Origin: Oscarella lobularis
Taxonomy: Eukaryota > Porifera > Homoscleromorpha > Homosclerophorida > Oscarellidae
Length of the DNA: 64,000 nucleotides
Assembly (NCBI RefSeq): GCF_947507565.1
Contig: NC_089182.1
Span: forward strand, 2,046,001 to 2,110,000
Reading direction: 5' to 3'
Shown here: positions 44,889 to 57,171 of the stretch, one piece after another
Numbering within the stretch: the stretch's first letter is position 1
Layout of the letters: every line of letters begins with the position of its first letter
The notes under the pieces: model-generated
Database searches by the model: none
The model's input: the letters and a program-made list of their open reading frames with translations, nothing else
What the model was told of the DNA's origin: nothing
Program-made: the position numbers and the translations under genes

Positions 44889-47800
44889 CTAACAGGAGCC
44901 AACGGTACCTTTTCCTTTTATCACTCTGGGTCGTTTTGCCTTACCGGACGTATCCCCCTCTTCGTCTCGTCTAGCAGACGTTGGGACTGGCGGAAGAGCT
45001 TGCCTCTCCCGTCGAGTAACAGTCGAAACGCCGTCAACAAATTTCGTCTTGAACAGAACGTTGGCATTCTGAAACATTCCTTCCTTGAGCGAGACGACAA
45101 TGAATTGAGAGCGCTGGAAGTGATTCTTGAGCATTTGCCCGATGTTCTGCGTGTGAGACAAGTCGAGTGCGGCGTCGACTTCATCGAGAATATAAATCGG
45201 AGCCGGCTTGAACAGCAGCAGAGACAAAATCAGAGATAAAGCAACGAGAGATCTAAAGACAAGATCAACGGTGCTCTTGGCAACATATGAGGTAATCTGG
45301 GTATACCGTTGTCCTCCGCTCAGTTCTGTGAGATTTTCCTTCCAGACGTCGCCAAAGGCTACTTTGACTTCGAGCCCATCGAGAACCGAGAGTCCTTCAG
45401 GCGGAGAAAGCTTAGCTTGCGTGCCGGGAAGAAGAGTTGAGAAGATTGAGCCAAAATCCTGAAGAGAAAACGCATTCATTGAGTCGACTCTAAACAAGGT
45501 CGATTGCAGAACTCTTACCTTATTGACTTGAGCGTGAGCCTTTTGAAGAGCTTCCTCTTTCTTCTTGTCCAACTCGTGAATGACGTCTTCGATTTTCGTC
45601 TTGTCGTTTGAAACGATTTCTCTCTTTTTCATCAAGTCTTGATACTGAGGAAAAGAAGAACTCAAAACGACCCTTTCCCTCTTCGTTCCAGACACGTTAC
45701 CTTTTCCTCTGCCTTTCCTAACATATTCATAGCTCTCATGTTGACCTTTCGAGACAATTTTTTCTAAGAAACACAGATTATAAAAGGAGCCTTGTAATTA
45801 ATTAATTAATTAATTAATTAAACGCTCGGTTGCGCACTTTCTGCTCTTCCAACTGCCCGAGTCGCTGCGACGCATCGTTCGGCTTGTGAACTTTAAAATC
45901 AAATCCAGTGCCCGGCTGGCCAAAGTATTTTTTCTCCTCGAGAATCCACTCGTGTTTGGAAACCAAGGCCTCGATCTAGAAAGACACCAACTTGCTTTAC
46001 AGGTTCATTTCTAAACCTTTCTTGTACCGTGTGCCCTGCTTCTTTGGTTTCCTTGCTCTGTCTCTCGAGAGTGTGTTCGAGATCTCTGACTTTCAACTGA
46101 GCGGCATTCTTCTCTCCTTCCAATTTCTTTTTCGCCCTTCCTCGAGCCGTTATGTCTTTATTGCAGGCCTTCAGTTTGTCTTTCTCCTCGCTAAGAGCAA
46201 GTCTGGCGACCCTACATTGTTCCTATAAAAAAGATTGATTAAAATTAGCCAATGTGGTGAGTATGCAGCGGTACTTCGGATTGCGAAAGTTTTTCTTTGG
46301 ATTCATCGATTTTCTTCTGTAATTTCTCCACGGCGTCGTCGCAGACTTTCGCCTATAAGAAACCCGTGACCCCTTCCTATAACCGAAGTACTGTAGACTC
46401 CTTGCCTGTTCTCCTATGCTTGCTACTTCCTTTCTCAGTTCCACCACTTCCAATTCAATGGCTTGTCGTTCCTGCTCTTTGTCCTTCATTTTTTTGACCA
46501 GTTCCTTTGCTTCTTTTTCAGCGGCATTTAGCTCTTTCTCGGCTTTCTTCAGCTCTTTGTCTCGGTGCCCTTTCGAATCCTAAAAAAAACAGAATGTACC
46601 TACTGTACACTGCCCCATTAAAATATCCAAACCTTCATTTTCTTTTCAAGTTCCTTGCATTTAGCAGAGCATTCTTTCTCCGTTCTCTTTCCCTCTTCAA
46701 TGACTTCCTGTTGTTCCGCTATAATGAAAGGGAGAATTAGAAAGACGTTCTGTCTCCGCTTGCTTTCCTTATACCTATCGTCTGATGCAATTTTCTGATG
46801 CCTTCCATCTGCTTGTGATGTACAGTGTGTTGTAGCCTGGCTTCCAGTCGTTCAATCTCCTTTCGCTTCAATTCCAGTTCACCCATTTTTTCGTGATACC
46901 TACAGATCATCCCACTTCCTCGTTCTTGCCTAACTTTACCACTCTCTTCTCACTTGGCAGAAAGACTTTCGAGACCTTCCAATTGTCTTTTGACGTCATC
47001 GAGTTGAGCTACTTTAGCGTTGAGCGTTTCTTCCACCTTGCACGCCTTCTCTAGAGCAGCCAAAACAGACGAACGAGACGGACGAGATCCTAAACAAGCC
47101 GGCCTGTTCGAAAATTTCAACCAATTACATAGACACGCACCTCCAGACAAAGTCCCAGACGGATCCATTAGATCACCGTCCAGTGAAACGGACCTCGTAC
47201 TGATCTTCGGATCAAAAGTCACCTAAAAAAAGCAAACCGAGATTATTAGGAAGAGAACCTTCTCCTCTCTGGCAGCACCGTACCTTTTTGGTCATTTCCA
47301 ATGACTCGCAAACAAACGTCTGACCGAAAACGTATTCCATAGCCGCCTTGACGTCTCGATCGTACCCAATCAATGAAAGTGCTGTATGAACATTTTCTTC
47401 CCCGACCTTGAAGTAAAAAGAGCCCCTTGTTCGCTTATATGTTTTCTTCGAGGCTTCTGCTTTACGTACAAGTTGTTTCGCTCTTTGAACCGTTTGGGGT
47501 TTGATTGTTGACGCGGCTATTTTGTTAAGGGGAATAATCGTGTATCGACGTTTGAGCTCTCCTTTCTGTAGCAGCTGCTTTCCTGTCACTTCCGAGTCCA
47601 CGACGACGTTGTATAACTAGAGAAAAAGATAGAGAAAAAGATACAGATAAATATACAGATAGCAGCAGTTGTAGCACTCACTTTTCCACCGGCTGCAACC
47701 TCGAGAGACGTCGCCGTAGATATTTTGCGAACTTTGACAAGCTTGGCAACGAGGCCGTGAACCTGAACACAAAGAATCTCCCCCGATCTCGTCTCGAAAC

Positions 47801-50082
47801 GAAGAGATTCACTTTGCTTCTGTCAAATCCTCGTTGGGGATCCTTGTACTCAAACTGCAAGCTAGGAAACCTTGAAAAACATTGCTCTAGGGTTAGACTC
47901 TCTGCTATCTTTTCTTTGTTGACTGCCTGACCTCTGTTCCATTTCATTCATCTGCATTTGCAATTGCCTCACTTCTCGATCCAGCACCGCACGAGTTTTC
48001 TCCAAATCAGCTTTCTTGCTCTCGTCAAAATTCAACCGCGAAATTTCCATCTACCAAATTTCATATATGAGCACGTGTTCATTTTCCCTCGCAATAGCAG
48101 CAAGGTCACCTGCAACTTATTAGCAGCTTCTATCAAACCATCGCACTCCTTTCTCTCCTGCCTATAGTTCCTCTCCGTCTCTTTAAGAGACGGTCCGTGC
48201 TTCTTGAGCTCATCCTGAGCCTGGCTTAGTCTTGAAAAAAAAAATAACCTTCGGCTTCACGCATTTTGACACGGTGTAATACTCATACCTCATTTGCGCT
48301 TGTTTGATTTCGGTTTGAGCTGTGCTGACTTGATTCTGATAGGTGATGAGTTGGTCGGCAAACGTTTGGTCTTCTCCCGTGTCTGAACTGCTGCATAGGC
48401 CCGCTGAAATTGCTTGAAAGTGCTTCCGCATTCGTTCCACTTTTTCCGTTGCCTTGTGACCCGCTTCTTGAAGCTGGGAGAATGTCTCTTCGAACGTGGC
48501 AAGCTGCGTTTCTTTTCCAGCCAGGACAGTCGATTCCTTTTTGGAGAAGAACAAATAAACAGTCGCATACGGTCAAAGTTCTAAGTCTTACGTCTTCTGC
48601 CGATTTCTCGAGATCCGTTTTCTTCTTCTGCTCGGCGGCTAATTGGTCTTTCAAATTGTCGACGCTAGCCTTGCACTTCACCACAATCTAACATCGAAAT
48701 AGGTGCATGCAACTCAACACTGTAACTAACAGCAACTTTTATCCTGACCATGGCTTCTTTATCGACTTTTTCTTCCAACGCTTTCAACGATCCGCCCGTT
48801 TCTGCGTCTCGCTTTCGTTCCAGTTCTGCTATTTCCTCTTGCAATTTGTCCAATTGTTCGTTTATCTTTTAGAGACGATGCCGTGCGCAGAACATTCTCT
48901 CGTGTCAATGCTCACCTGTTGAATCCCATCTTTCCATTCTTTCACTTGCTGCATCATCTCTTCGGTGTCGCCTGACGATCGTTTTCGAATTTCCTTAATT
49001 AACAGACGAAACGTCCACAAAGAGATTCGCGATAATACTAATCGGATATGTAACCTCGGCTTTCGTGTACTGATAGGCGACCACAAGCCGATTCAAATGC
49101 TCGATTTCTCGACCAATATTCTGGAATTCCAAGTAGGAAGCACGCTCCTGAGAAGCACAAGAGTCTCAAAAACGTTATTCCTACACAATAAGATAGACCA
49201 ACCTCTTTCAATTTCTCCAATGTTGGAGTAATTTCTTCAGCCAAAATCTGCAGGAGTGAGGACAATTTCAATAGCTACAAGCACAGCAGAGAAAATACGA
49301 ACCTTTTCAATTTCTTGCAATTTGCTATCCTTCTTCGCGATCGTCTTCACGGCGGACGCCTTTTTACTTTCGTACATACGAGTTCCAGCCGCCTCCTCCA
49401 TCATAGCCAAGATCTAAAAAACAAGACACAACAAATGTCAACCTCCGAGCATTTGAAATTTCTCGTGTTTTCATTACCTCGGGCGGTTTCATGTTCAAAA
49501 CCTTCGTAATTCGTCCTTGCATGATCAAAAAATGAGGATTATTCACGTTGAGTTGAACAGAGCGAAACAAATCTTGAACGCGCCCATTGTTCACCGTTAC
49601 GCCGTTCACCAAATACTTATTACGACCCCCAATAACAATCTAGTGATATAACAACACAAAAATTCAAAAATGTAATTATTATTTATTTATTTAATTTTTA
49701 ATTCGATACCTGTCTGCAGACGGTGATTTCGTCGAATCCCTCGTATCCAACGGGGCTCTGATTCTTGTCCGTGTTGTCGAATGTGATCGTGACCGTTGCC
49801 TTCGTTACGCCTGCCTGTCCGCTCTTGTAGACCAATTCTTGCAGGTTTACGACGCGAACCTGCCGCGAAAAGCGTTTTTCTCGAAGAACGCGTCTTCGCA
49901 CTAGGCTAGATTACCTGCGACAAGTTCGATATTCCGAGGAGAAAGCAAATGGCGTCGAGAATGTTCGACTTTCCGCTCCCATTGAGGCCCGTTATAGCGT
50001 TGAAAAGCGGATCGAAGCCGCTGATGACGGTACGCTGAGCGTAGCTCTTGAAACCGTCGAGAACGATTTCTTTCACGTACAT
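44889..50082 (-). CDS. SMC2: SMC2, condensin ATPase subunit
   Basis: About twenty small exons on the minus strand, from ATG at 50082 to TAG at 44889. The N-terminal head has [18 protein letters not shown] and the Walker A motif GLNGSGKSN. The block [20 protein letters not shown] is near 49540. Two long coiled-coil arms (about 49300-47900 and 47000-45550) flank a hinge (47200-47700; [16 protein letters not shown]). The C-terminal head has the signature LTELSGGQR, an intron, and Walker [13 protein letters not shown]. This is the chromosome-condensing SMC2-SMC4 heterodimer partner, acting in the nucleus and on mitotic chromosomes. Several introns are short, a multiple of three and lack stops, so simple open-frame reading overextends the protein, for example inside GGQR|SLVALS. 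The 5' end is head to head with the glycosyltransferase gene. Confidence 0.95.
45796..45820. repeat. TTAA/ATTA microsatellite in an SMC2 intron
   Basis: Six or so tandem ATTA units. A similar short run is at 59025-59044. Confidence 0.9.
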
Positions 50083-50148
50083 GTTTTTTGAAATTGGAGT
50101 CCGGCGCCTTTGCCTACTACGCATGCGTGTTATAGCACGTTCTTCGAG
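50083..50148. promoter_or_regulatory. Compact bidirectional promoter region, SMC2 / glycosyltransferase
   Basis: Only 66 bp separate the two divergent start codons, so the 5' untranslated regions and core promoters must be very short or overlap. GC-rich words (TACGCATGCGTG) are present. I see no TATA box. Confidence 0.55.
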
Positions 50149-51418
50149 ATGTTCCGTGCGTATTTTCTCCTCGTACTCGTAGCGAGTCTGCACGCGTTTG
50201 GCGAGACCCAAGCGACTTCCTCGGAGACCTGCCACAAGGACGGAGACTGCTCGGGTACGCCGGGGTGCACGTAGACGCTCGAATATTCGAATATCGTCAC
50301 TCTTCCAGACACTTCCGCTTTGCCGAGCGTCACGGTCATCATTCCAACGTGCTACCATCGCCACCGATTCCACGAGAACGTGCTCAAAGCGTTCGAACAT
50401 CAGACGTACGAAGGCGATATGCGTCTTCTCGTGCACGACGGCGCCTGCGGCAAATCCGATTCGTCGAAAAGCGAAATTTCGTCAATTTTCGACGAAGCGT
50501 CGAAAGCCGACGGAGGCGCGCGCGTCGAGTACCATTACGATCCGACGACGTCGGAGAAACCGGGAGAGAACGGCGTCATGTCGTTGGGAGCGAAACGCAA
50601 TTGGCTTCTCGATCGAGTCAAAACGGATCTTGTCGCTCATTTCGACGACGACGATTATTACGGGCCGGACTATCTGAAAGAAATGATACGACGGATGAGG
50701 GAGAATGAAGCTGATCTAGTAAAATTAGACGGTACTGTATGTATGAAGGATACGCTATATAATTGACTCTATTATGTGTTCGTTATTTTAGGTTGGTTTA
50801 TGTATGGGGAGGATTACTCGAATGGGGAGAAACGAGACGCTTTTGTCTACTACGATTTTTCTAACGGCAATAAACTCGGATGGGGATGGACTTTGATGTA
50901 TAAGAGAAATCTTTGGGGTGCGTTTATGTGCAAAGACTACTTTGGTTAATTATAAATGTCTATCTTTTGTAGAGGAATTCAAGTACGCTGATAAAATGTT
51001 TATGGAGGAAGACGGTTTTGTGAATGACATTAGTAGGAAAGGATACAAGTATGTGTCGGATTTTGTTTTCTGACTCAAATATCACGCATATCATTATTAT
51101 TAGGGTCCATACGTTTGGTGATCACGACTTTTTAGCATTGAAGGTGAATCAGTTTATTGTTATGTAAAAATATTTTGGTGGAATTATTTTTTAATTAAGA
51201 TTGTTACGAATTCATTTGTACGAGCGACGGGCATGCCCTTGTGCGTCAGTCAGCGATCGGGAGTGAGGTCATGCTATCGCTACGATTTACCGAGATTTAT
51301 GTTATTCAAAGGTCCACATAATTTTAAATGATTAATTTACAGTCAAGCTTGATGGACTGTATTTTTAGGTTTCGGTGATCGGATCAAACCGTGGCTACAA
51401 ATGTGGGACAAAAAATAG
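50149..51418 (+). CDS. Secretory-pathway glycosyltransferase, family GT2 type
   Basis: Seven exons: 50149-50254, 50309-50731, 50792-50917, 50973-51048, 51104-51143, 51200-51311, 51369-51418. The first exon is an uncleaved or cleaved signal sequence ([19 protein letters not shown]). The second begins the GT-A fold: [13 protein letters not shown], then [10 protein letters not shown] and the metal-binding-like [14 protein letters not shown]. Downstream blocks include [12 protein letters not shown] and [14 protein letters not shown]2 enzymes transfer sugars from nucleotide donors; donor and acceptor cannot be told here. The N-terminal signal suggests action in the ER or Golgi lumen. The short GT2 protein (about 310 residues) resembles bacterial-type enzymes, so horizontal origin is possible but untested. 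Confidence 0.75.
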
Positions 51419-51468
51419 AGTATAGTGTACACTGTTCATGTGCATTACGTTCGGTGTTACTCAAAAAA

Positions 51469-51497
51469 TACATAAATAAATAAATAAATAAATAAAT
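51469..51497 (+). repeat. AAAT microsatellite, includes AATAAA signals
   Basis: Seven tandem AAAT units 50 bp after the glycosyltransferase stop. They contain AATAAA hexamers that could serve for polyadenylation. Confidence 0.85.
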
Positions 51498-51552
51498 ACA
51501 CGTTCCGGGACTTTGTGTTTAGGAACCGCACTGTTCTATCTCGATTGTCGCT

Positions 51553-52905
51553 ATGGTCAAACTAACGCCGAACCTAATAGCAAATTCGCCTCAGTTTATG
51601 AACCCCGTCAGAGAATGGGAACTAGATTTAAGAGGTGAGGCCCCCTTTTAGGAATACCTCTCGCGTTGAAGTCGCGCCGCGTATGTCTAGGCAACAAAAT
51701 TCCGGTCATCGAAAACCTCGGCTGCACGCTGGTAACTCTAACGCGTACGCGGGCTAGCTCGGGCGCCCGACTTTCTCCCATTACAGGACCAATTCGATAC
51801 AATCGACTTTTCCGATAACGATATACGCAAATTAGACGGATTTCCCTTACTAAAACGACTCAAATGCCTCTTTCTCAACAATAATCGTATACTGTAAGTC
51901 GTGGCCAAGGGGGGAAAAAAAATAAAGCCCCGCCACCCAAAAAAATTTTAGCCGAATTTCGGAGGGAATCGAGCATTCCATACCGAGCCTCCGAGAACTG
52001 ATTCTCACGAATAATTCTATTCAAGATCTAGTGAGTGCTAGTGGTAAACCAAATGATTAATAACTCCCGGATGATTACGTAAAGGGAGATATTGATCCAT
52101 TGGCGGCGCTGCGAGATCTCACTCATTTGAGGTAGAGTACGGGGAGGGGGGGACAGGTGCACCGGACTCGTCTCACAGGCCTGCTGCCCCACCTCCTCCT
52201 TCTTAGGGACACACACGCCAATCAGCTATGCACATTTATGTGTTGGTGCCTCTAAGTGGTGTCCGCGGGTTGGATCGGCGGCGGGCGGCGGCGGCTTTGG
52301 GCTTGTCTCGCGCGTGCCCTATGTGGGTTCTGTTCCTAATCTCTGTTGTGCAGTCTGTTGAAAAATCCGGTCACATCTCATAGTCGCTATCGACTGTATG
52401 TCATTCATAAGATACCGCAATTGAGAATTTTAGATTTTCAGAGAATTAAACAGAAGGTCGGTGCTTCGATTTTGCATGCGCGTCCGCGCTCTCTCCTTTT
52501 CATTTAATCGTTTGTCGCGCGCATTGTTTGGGACTTTAGGAAAGAGACGAAGCGACTGCCATATTTGGCGGCGAAAAAGGAAAAGAGGTCGCAAAGGATT
52601 TAGAGAAAACGTGCGAGGGCTTGAGAACTAACTGATTTAAATACGTGGATTTATTTCTAAGGTTTGTACCTGGTCGTGGTGTTGTTGCCCCCGGCAAGGG
52701 TGCCGTCGAAAAGTCGAGGCAGACTTCAGCTGACATCGCAGCTATCAAGAAGGCCATATCAGAAGCCAAGTCATTGGACGAGATGAAAAGGCTTGAAATG
52801 CTTCTGAGTAAGGGCCAGGTGCCTGGGAGAGAAAAGAAAAGCGGCACAGTAGAGGAAGATGAACCTGAAGAAATGGAGACTACTACTAACGGACGTGCAC
52901 TATAA
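51553..52905 (+). CDS. SNRPA1: U2 snRNP protein A' (leucine-rich repeat)
   Basis: Eight exons: 51553-51634, 51691-51731, 51787-51893, 51952-52030, 52085-52131, 52354-52456, 52540-52610, 52662-52905, all in frame. The start MVKLTPNLIANSPQ is typical of U2A'. Leucine-rich repeats follow: NKIPVIENLGCTL, DFSDNDIRKLDGFP and LRELILTNNS. The cap DPLAALRDLTHL and VLDFQ-like region (LRILDFQRIKQK) come next, then the conserved tail TFVPGRGV and GQVPGREKKSG with an acidic end. It binds U2B'' and U2 snRNA stem-loop IV in the spliceosome. No lesions are seen. Confidence 0.95.
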
Positions 52906-53044
52906 TTCAGACTGAGTTTGAAGCGTAGCTTTTCTTTTTCTTGAATGTGTGAAAAAAACGGATTGGAGTTTTAGCGGGATATAAGCGAGTGCGTGGTTAT
53001 GAGAATTGGAGACTAGCGCGAGCTACCGGTAAACCCTGTCCAAT

Positions 53045-53416
53045 ATGGCGTCTCACCGCCGGGGTAATTCTCCTCTACGTTCTCACCGGGGCCAATTCTA
53101 AGTGATTGACCGTACCGATTATTTTAGAAATGAAGATCTCGGCCAAGGAGTTGGAAGACGCTCAAGTTCCGCTTCATTTGCGCGATTTTTGCGCTCACCT
53201 TTACGTTCCGCTTCAAAAATGCCGTTTCGATACGTATTTCGCTCCCTGGAAGTGCCAGAAGGAGAAAGAGGCGTGGGAACACTGCGAAGTCGAGGAGTAA
53301 GTCGTCCCTCACGTCGATGTCTCTCGCGTTTCAATCGATGTTGTTACGGTGTCTGCGCGCGCAGCTTCATGCTGAGAGTCAAAGCGAAGAAAAACCTTGA
53401 AAAGAGTGCAGAATAG
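53045..53416 (+). CDS. NDUFB7: NDUFB7, mitochondrial complex I subunit
   Basis: Three exons: 53045-53063, 53128-53296 and 53365-53416, 79 residues, shorter than the vertebrate protein (about 137). The first exon is only 19 bp and gives MASHRR. The core ELEDAQVPLHLRDFCAHLY carries a twin CX9C (CHCH) motif: the cysteines of CAHLYVPLQKC and CQKEKEAWEHC. The end EDFMLRVKAKKNLEK matches the family's basic tail. CHCH proteins are imported to the intermembrane space by the Mia40 route and this one sits on the outer face of complex I. Both ends are shortened relative to vertebrates; I cannot tell whether an upstream exon was missed. Confidence 0.85.
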
Positions 53417-53761
53417 AGAAAGAAAGGGCAGAGACACGATTGAAAAGTAGAATGCATGCTTACTTTTAGTATCATGATATTCTCAATTTGTGATAAAACT
53501 GAAGCAGCTTGTCACGCACACTCAATACAGAGCGGCGTTGAAATAGAGCAGCCCAATCCAGTCCAATCACTCGGTAGTTTATAGTTAGATCGGCGCCGCG
53601 CTTCGCAAAAATGTGAGTAGACGCCTACATGCATTTCATTTCATAAGCATTTTAGTTTTACCATCTATGATTTTACCGAGATTCGGTCAACGTTCTTCGC
53701 GCATTTAATATTGTAGATATCTACCAAGTGTGGTGTTGACATAATCATTTCCTGAGGGCGG
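53417..53761. other. Intergenic, no gene seen
   Basis: 3' flank of NDUFB7 and 5' flank of the first sialyltransferase. No coding sequence recognised. Confidence 0.5.
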
Positions 53762-54958
53762 ATGAGACGCCAAGTAAAGACCTTCGAGCGGATACGTCTA
53801 TCGTCGTCGAAACGCAACCCAGTGTTTGCACTCGCCAGATGCAAGACTCTCATCAGTGTCCTTTTTGTTCTTATTAGCGCCTTTGAAGTTGCGCTCGTCG
53901 CCTTTGGCAGACTCGGAGTTACAACTCGCAAGCCACCGTGGTCGTCCACAATCGAAGTAGTCTCGAACTCGTCTCTGCCGAGAGATCAGCCGATACGGAT
54001 CGCCGCGAAAAATACAACCATGGATAGTACTATCCATGATACAACGAAGGCCTTACTACGTCAACCGGATCTGGTCGAAGGTAAACAAGGCGCGGTCCCG
54101 GGACCGGGCGACTGTCACAATCCGCACCCGCTACTTGCTTGCTCAAGTGACAAGTTCTACGGTCGCCGAACCGCTGAGACGCTCCAAATGCGTGCGGCGA
54201 CCGACGACGATTTCCTGAACAACAGGATATTACGAGAACGCGGTAAGCATAACAGCTGCGCTTTGGTGGGATCGTCGGGAAACATTCTTAAATACGAATT
54301 CGGCAAGGAAATCGACGAGCACGATCTCGTCATACGTATCAATCCTCCAGCAACTGTCGCGCACGAATACGACAAATACATTGGAAGTCGATTTGGTGAC
54401 GTCATAATTTACGGTTCGTCTGGTGCCGTGGGTCCGTGCCCCAAACTCAATCAAAGTCAAAATTACGTTTTGGCCATGACTCCTGGCCCAATGTCGCTGC
54501 GTCGAAAGGCGAACCTAGATTTCATTAGCGACTGTTGGAAAACGTACAGCAAAAAGATCTATTTGCTAAGCGGTGAATTAAGCGTAAAAGCCCGAGAGCT
54601 GTGCAATTACGTTCGCAAGGAATGCAAGACGACGTATAAACGCAAAGACGTCACCGCTGGCCTCACAACGCTGCTTTTTACCATGCATATATGTCGAAAT
54701 GTCGACATATATGGCTATGGGTTGAATGAAGCCGAACAATTTGAATACCATCGAAATAGGACCATGAAGAGCTTTTATTCTCAGAAAACGGCCCATGACT
54801 GGATGTCCGAATCTCGACTTCTGGACTACCTAACGTCTAATTCTGATGCACCTAAGAAATTCGTGCTGGAGGGATACGACTATCCGACTCGAGTGAGGCG
54901 CAGAGGAGCTTCATATGATGTGCCAGGTGCAACGAGGTGCCTTCCAACGAAGATCTAA
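53762..54958 (+). CDS. GT29 sialyltransferase, intronless, copy 1
   Basis: A single open frame of 398 residues with a type II topology: a short basic N-terminus, a membrane anchor (about residues 36-52, LISVLFVLISAFEVAL), a stem, then the catalytic domain. The L motif starts CALVGSSGNILKYEFG and includes EHDLVIRINPP. The S motif is VTAGLTTLLFTMHIC, and the VS motif is HDWMSE (HxxxxE). These are the donor and acceptor sites of CMP-sialic acid-dependent enzymes in the Golgi. The order and spacing fit the family, but the linkage made (alpha-2,3, 2,6 or 2,8) cannot be decided by eye. A tandem paralogue lies 2.6 kb downstream. Confidence 0.88.
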   Translation: MRRQVKTFERIRLSSSKRNPVFALARCKTLISVLFVLISAFEVALVAFGRLGVTTRKPPWSSTIEVVSNSSLPRDQPIRIAAKNTTMDSTIHDTTKALLRQPDLVEGKQGAVPGPGDCHNPHPLLACSSDKFYGRRTAETLQMRAATDDDFLNNRILRERGKHNSCALVGSSGNILKYEFGKEIDEHDLVIRINPPATVAHEYDKYIGSRFGDVIIYGSSGAVGPCPKLNQSQNYVLAMTPGPMSLRRKANLDFISDCWKTYSKKIYLLSGELSVKARELCNYVRKECKTTYKRKDVTAGLTTLLFTMHICRNVDIYGYGLNEAEQFEYHRNRTMKSFYSQKTAHDWMSESRLLDYLTSNSDAPKKFVLEGYDYPTRVRRRGASYDVPGATRCLPTKI

Positions 54959-55159
54959 TTGACTGCCTAAAGGACGTTTTAGGACCCCGTTTTTATCTAT
55001 ATTATACGGCCGAGATCTGGGCACTTACTTCATTGCTCGCTCGATCCCTGCGTCGCGTACGTCGTAGCAATATGGTCGCAGGGCCCTTGGCCCTGGTCGT
55101 GTCAGAGTAGGCGAGCAAGACTAACTGCAAACACAAAGCGCATGCGCGAAGCTCGCTAG

Positions 55160-55255
55160 TGGAGCCGACCACCACAGTTGTACGGGTGGAGCCCGTATAA
55201 CGACGGAGGGAGGCTCTTTCAAACGTGATCTTAGGGCCGGAAGTGTCTGTATGTA

Positions 55256-55286
<31 letters not shown>

Positions 55287-56564
55287 TCGTCACGCTCGGC
55301 ATTGTGACGTCACATAAGAAAAACCCTCACTTTGTAAAGCGCATGCGTGACATAGGGCCGAAAACGGTGACCCGAAAAAGGCGATTTACGGCGCGAATAA
55401 AGCGTTTTTTCTTTCAGAAACGAAAAAAATGCTTAGAAACCCTTATTTCCAATTGATCTGTGCTATTTTCCGTGTTATAAATGCGCTGAGAAACCGAAAC
55501 GACAGTTTTGATTGTCACGCTCTGACGTCACAATCAAAAGTATCCAGTCACATGTACAGTATATGGGTGGGTATGTACGCGTGTACGGGTAACAGGAAAT
55601 ATGACCCGTACACATGCATAGGTCCTCCTCAAATACAGAGCACATTATCAAATACAGTACAGTGCGTGCCAGCATAAATGGCCAAACGGGACTTTTAGTA
55701 GCGCGCGAGGAATTCAGAGCGTAGTTTACATTTGGCGTAGTTTTGACGTTTGATCGTCACATCAAGGATTTCCAATGAAGTCTAGCATTTCTATTTACGT
55801 CTATTTTGTAAGAAAACGGTTTTGATTTCACCGCAGACAACGTTTCTATACGTTTTGCTAAGAACACAGAAAAGTTCGTTTTTTTTCCAGTTTCAAACAA
55901 CATATGACGGCTTTCATAAACTCATCTGTCACTTTATACCATTTTCTAAAACTTTATTATCTTTGATTTTCAATACAGTAATTCGGTGGAAAGAAACGGA
56001 TGTCACGTGACGTAAATAGAAATGCATTTTTTTCCGTTAGGGATCAAGTTAGAAAGAAACTCACTCTATAAATGGCTTCTCACGTGCATTGTTTAGAAAT
56101 TTATTATCGGCGAATTTGAAAATGTTCTTTCCTTTACAAAATTAGCGCGCGCTAAACTTGCAAAAAATTTAAATCTTTGGGAGTACGTCCCACAAAAGTC
56201 AAACTGACATCCCTGTTTAAAATAGGCATTAGAGCGATTTTCGTTGACACACAGTGACACTGTATGTCTTGCAGCGAGTGATCTACAGTGATCTTAGCGC
56301 GCGTTTTGTGGCCATTTATGCTGGCACGCACTGTACTGTACGTCAGAAAAGCGCCTAATTAGGAAAACACAGCAATCATGCAAGTACTGTATTTACAGTA
56401 TGTAGGTAGGACTGAGCTGTAGTAGCTAACGGCTGTAATGACAACGTGAATATGTGACAGCATAAAAACTATGACGTCACACTATGTTATGCACTCGCGT
56501 ACGGTAAGCGGTGGGAGGCTCTGCATGATGGCAACACGGTGAACACCGGGCCATCATTCTCTAG
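55160..56564 (-). mobile_element. Interspersed element, inverted copy C, with nested Tc1-like MITE
   Basis: Reverse-orientation copy of the element at 9371-10131, with the same terminal sequences (TGGAGCCGACC at the left, CATTCTCTAG at the right) and internal TGTC microsatellite. It is split by a 674-bp insertion at 55660-56333. It lies between the two sialyltransferase genes. Confidence 0.75.
55660..56333. mobile_element. Tc1/mariner-type non-autonomous element
   Basis: Terminal inverted repeats of about 27 bp (CAGTGCGTGCCAGCATAAAT and its complement) flanked by TA on both sides (55658-55659 and 56334-56335). The CAGT start and TA target duplication fit the Tc1/mariner superfamily. No transposase frame is present. 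Confidence 0.75.
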
Positions 56565-57171
56565 TACTATGATTCAATGATGCTTGAGAAGCATATACTG
56601 TCCGGTTGTGCAGCGGTAGAGCAGTACAGCAGCTAGTAGTAAGTGGTGCAGTGGAACAGTGGAATAGTGGAACAGTACAGTATGGAAATCAACAGTACAT
56701 GGTGGAACCATATATTCACCACTCCACTGTTCCACCATCCATGTCAACTACTCTACTGTTTCACCACTGTTGCCAATTTGCCACTATTGCCTCTTTTGCC
56801 GTATGTGTCACTGAAGCCCATTTGCACGCTGCCAGTGATAGCCGAAATGCCAGTTTCGCGCTAAAAAAACCACAAATGTTGCTTTTTGCACTGTGCGTCG
56901 ATGATTGGAATTACGAATTGTCAATGCATGAAGAATGACGATTTTGCAGCGTAAAGCGCTGCGTAGATGACCTTCTATACAGCTTAGTTGATGGCAAAAA
57001 AAAATTGCAGAGGACGTCACGTGAGATGTTCATCTATACTACTGCGTGACGTGACGTGCTTGCCTTCATTTCATACACTTGCTCGCAAGATAAATCTGTG
57101 ATTAATTCTTAGGGTCCTGAATATAGAGATCGTAGTCTCAATCAGTGATTCTTAGGGTCCTAAAAATTAGA

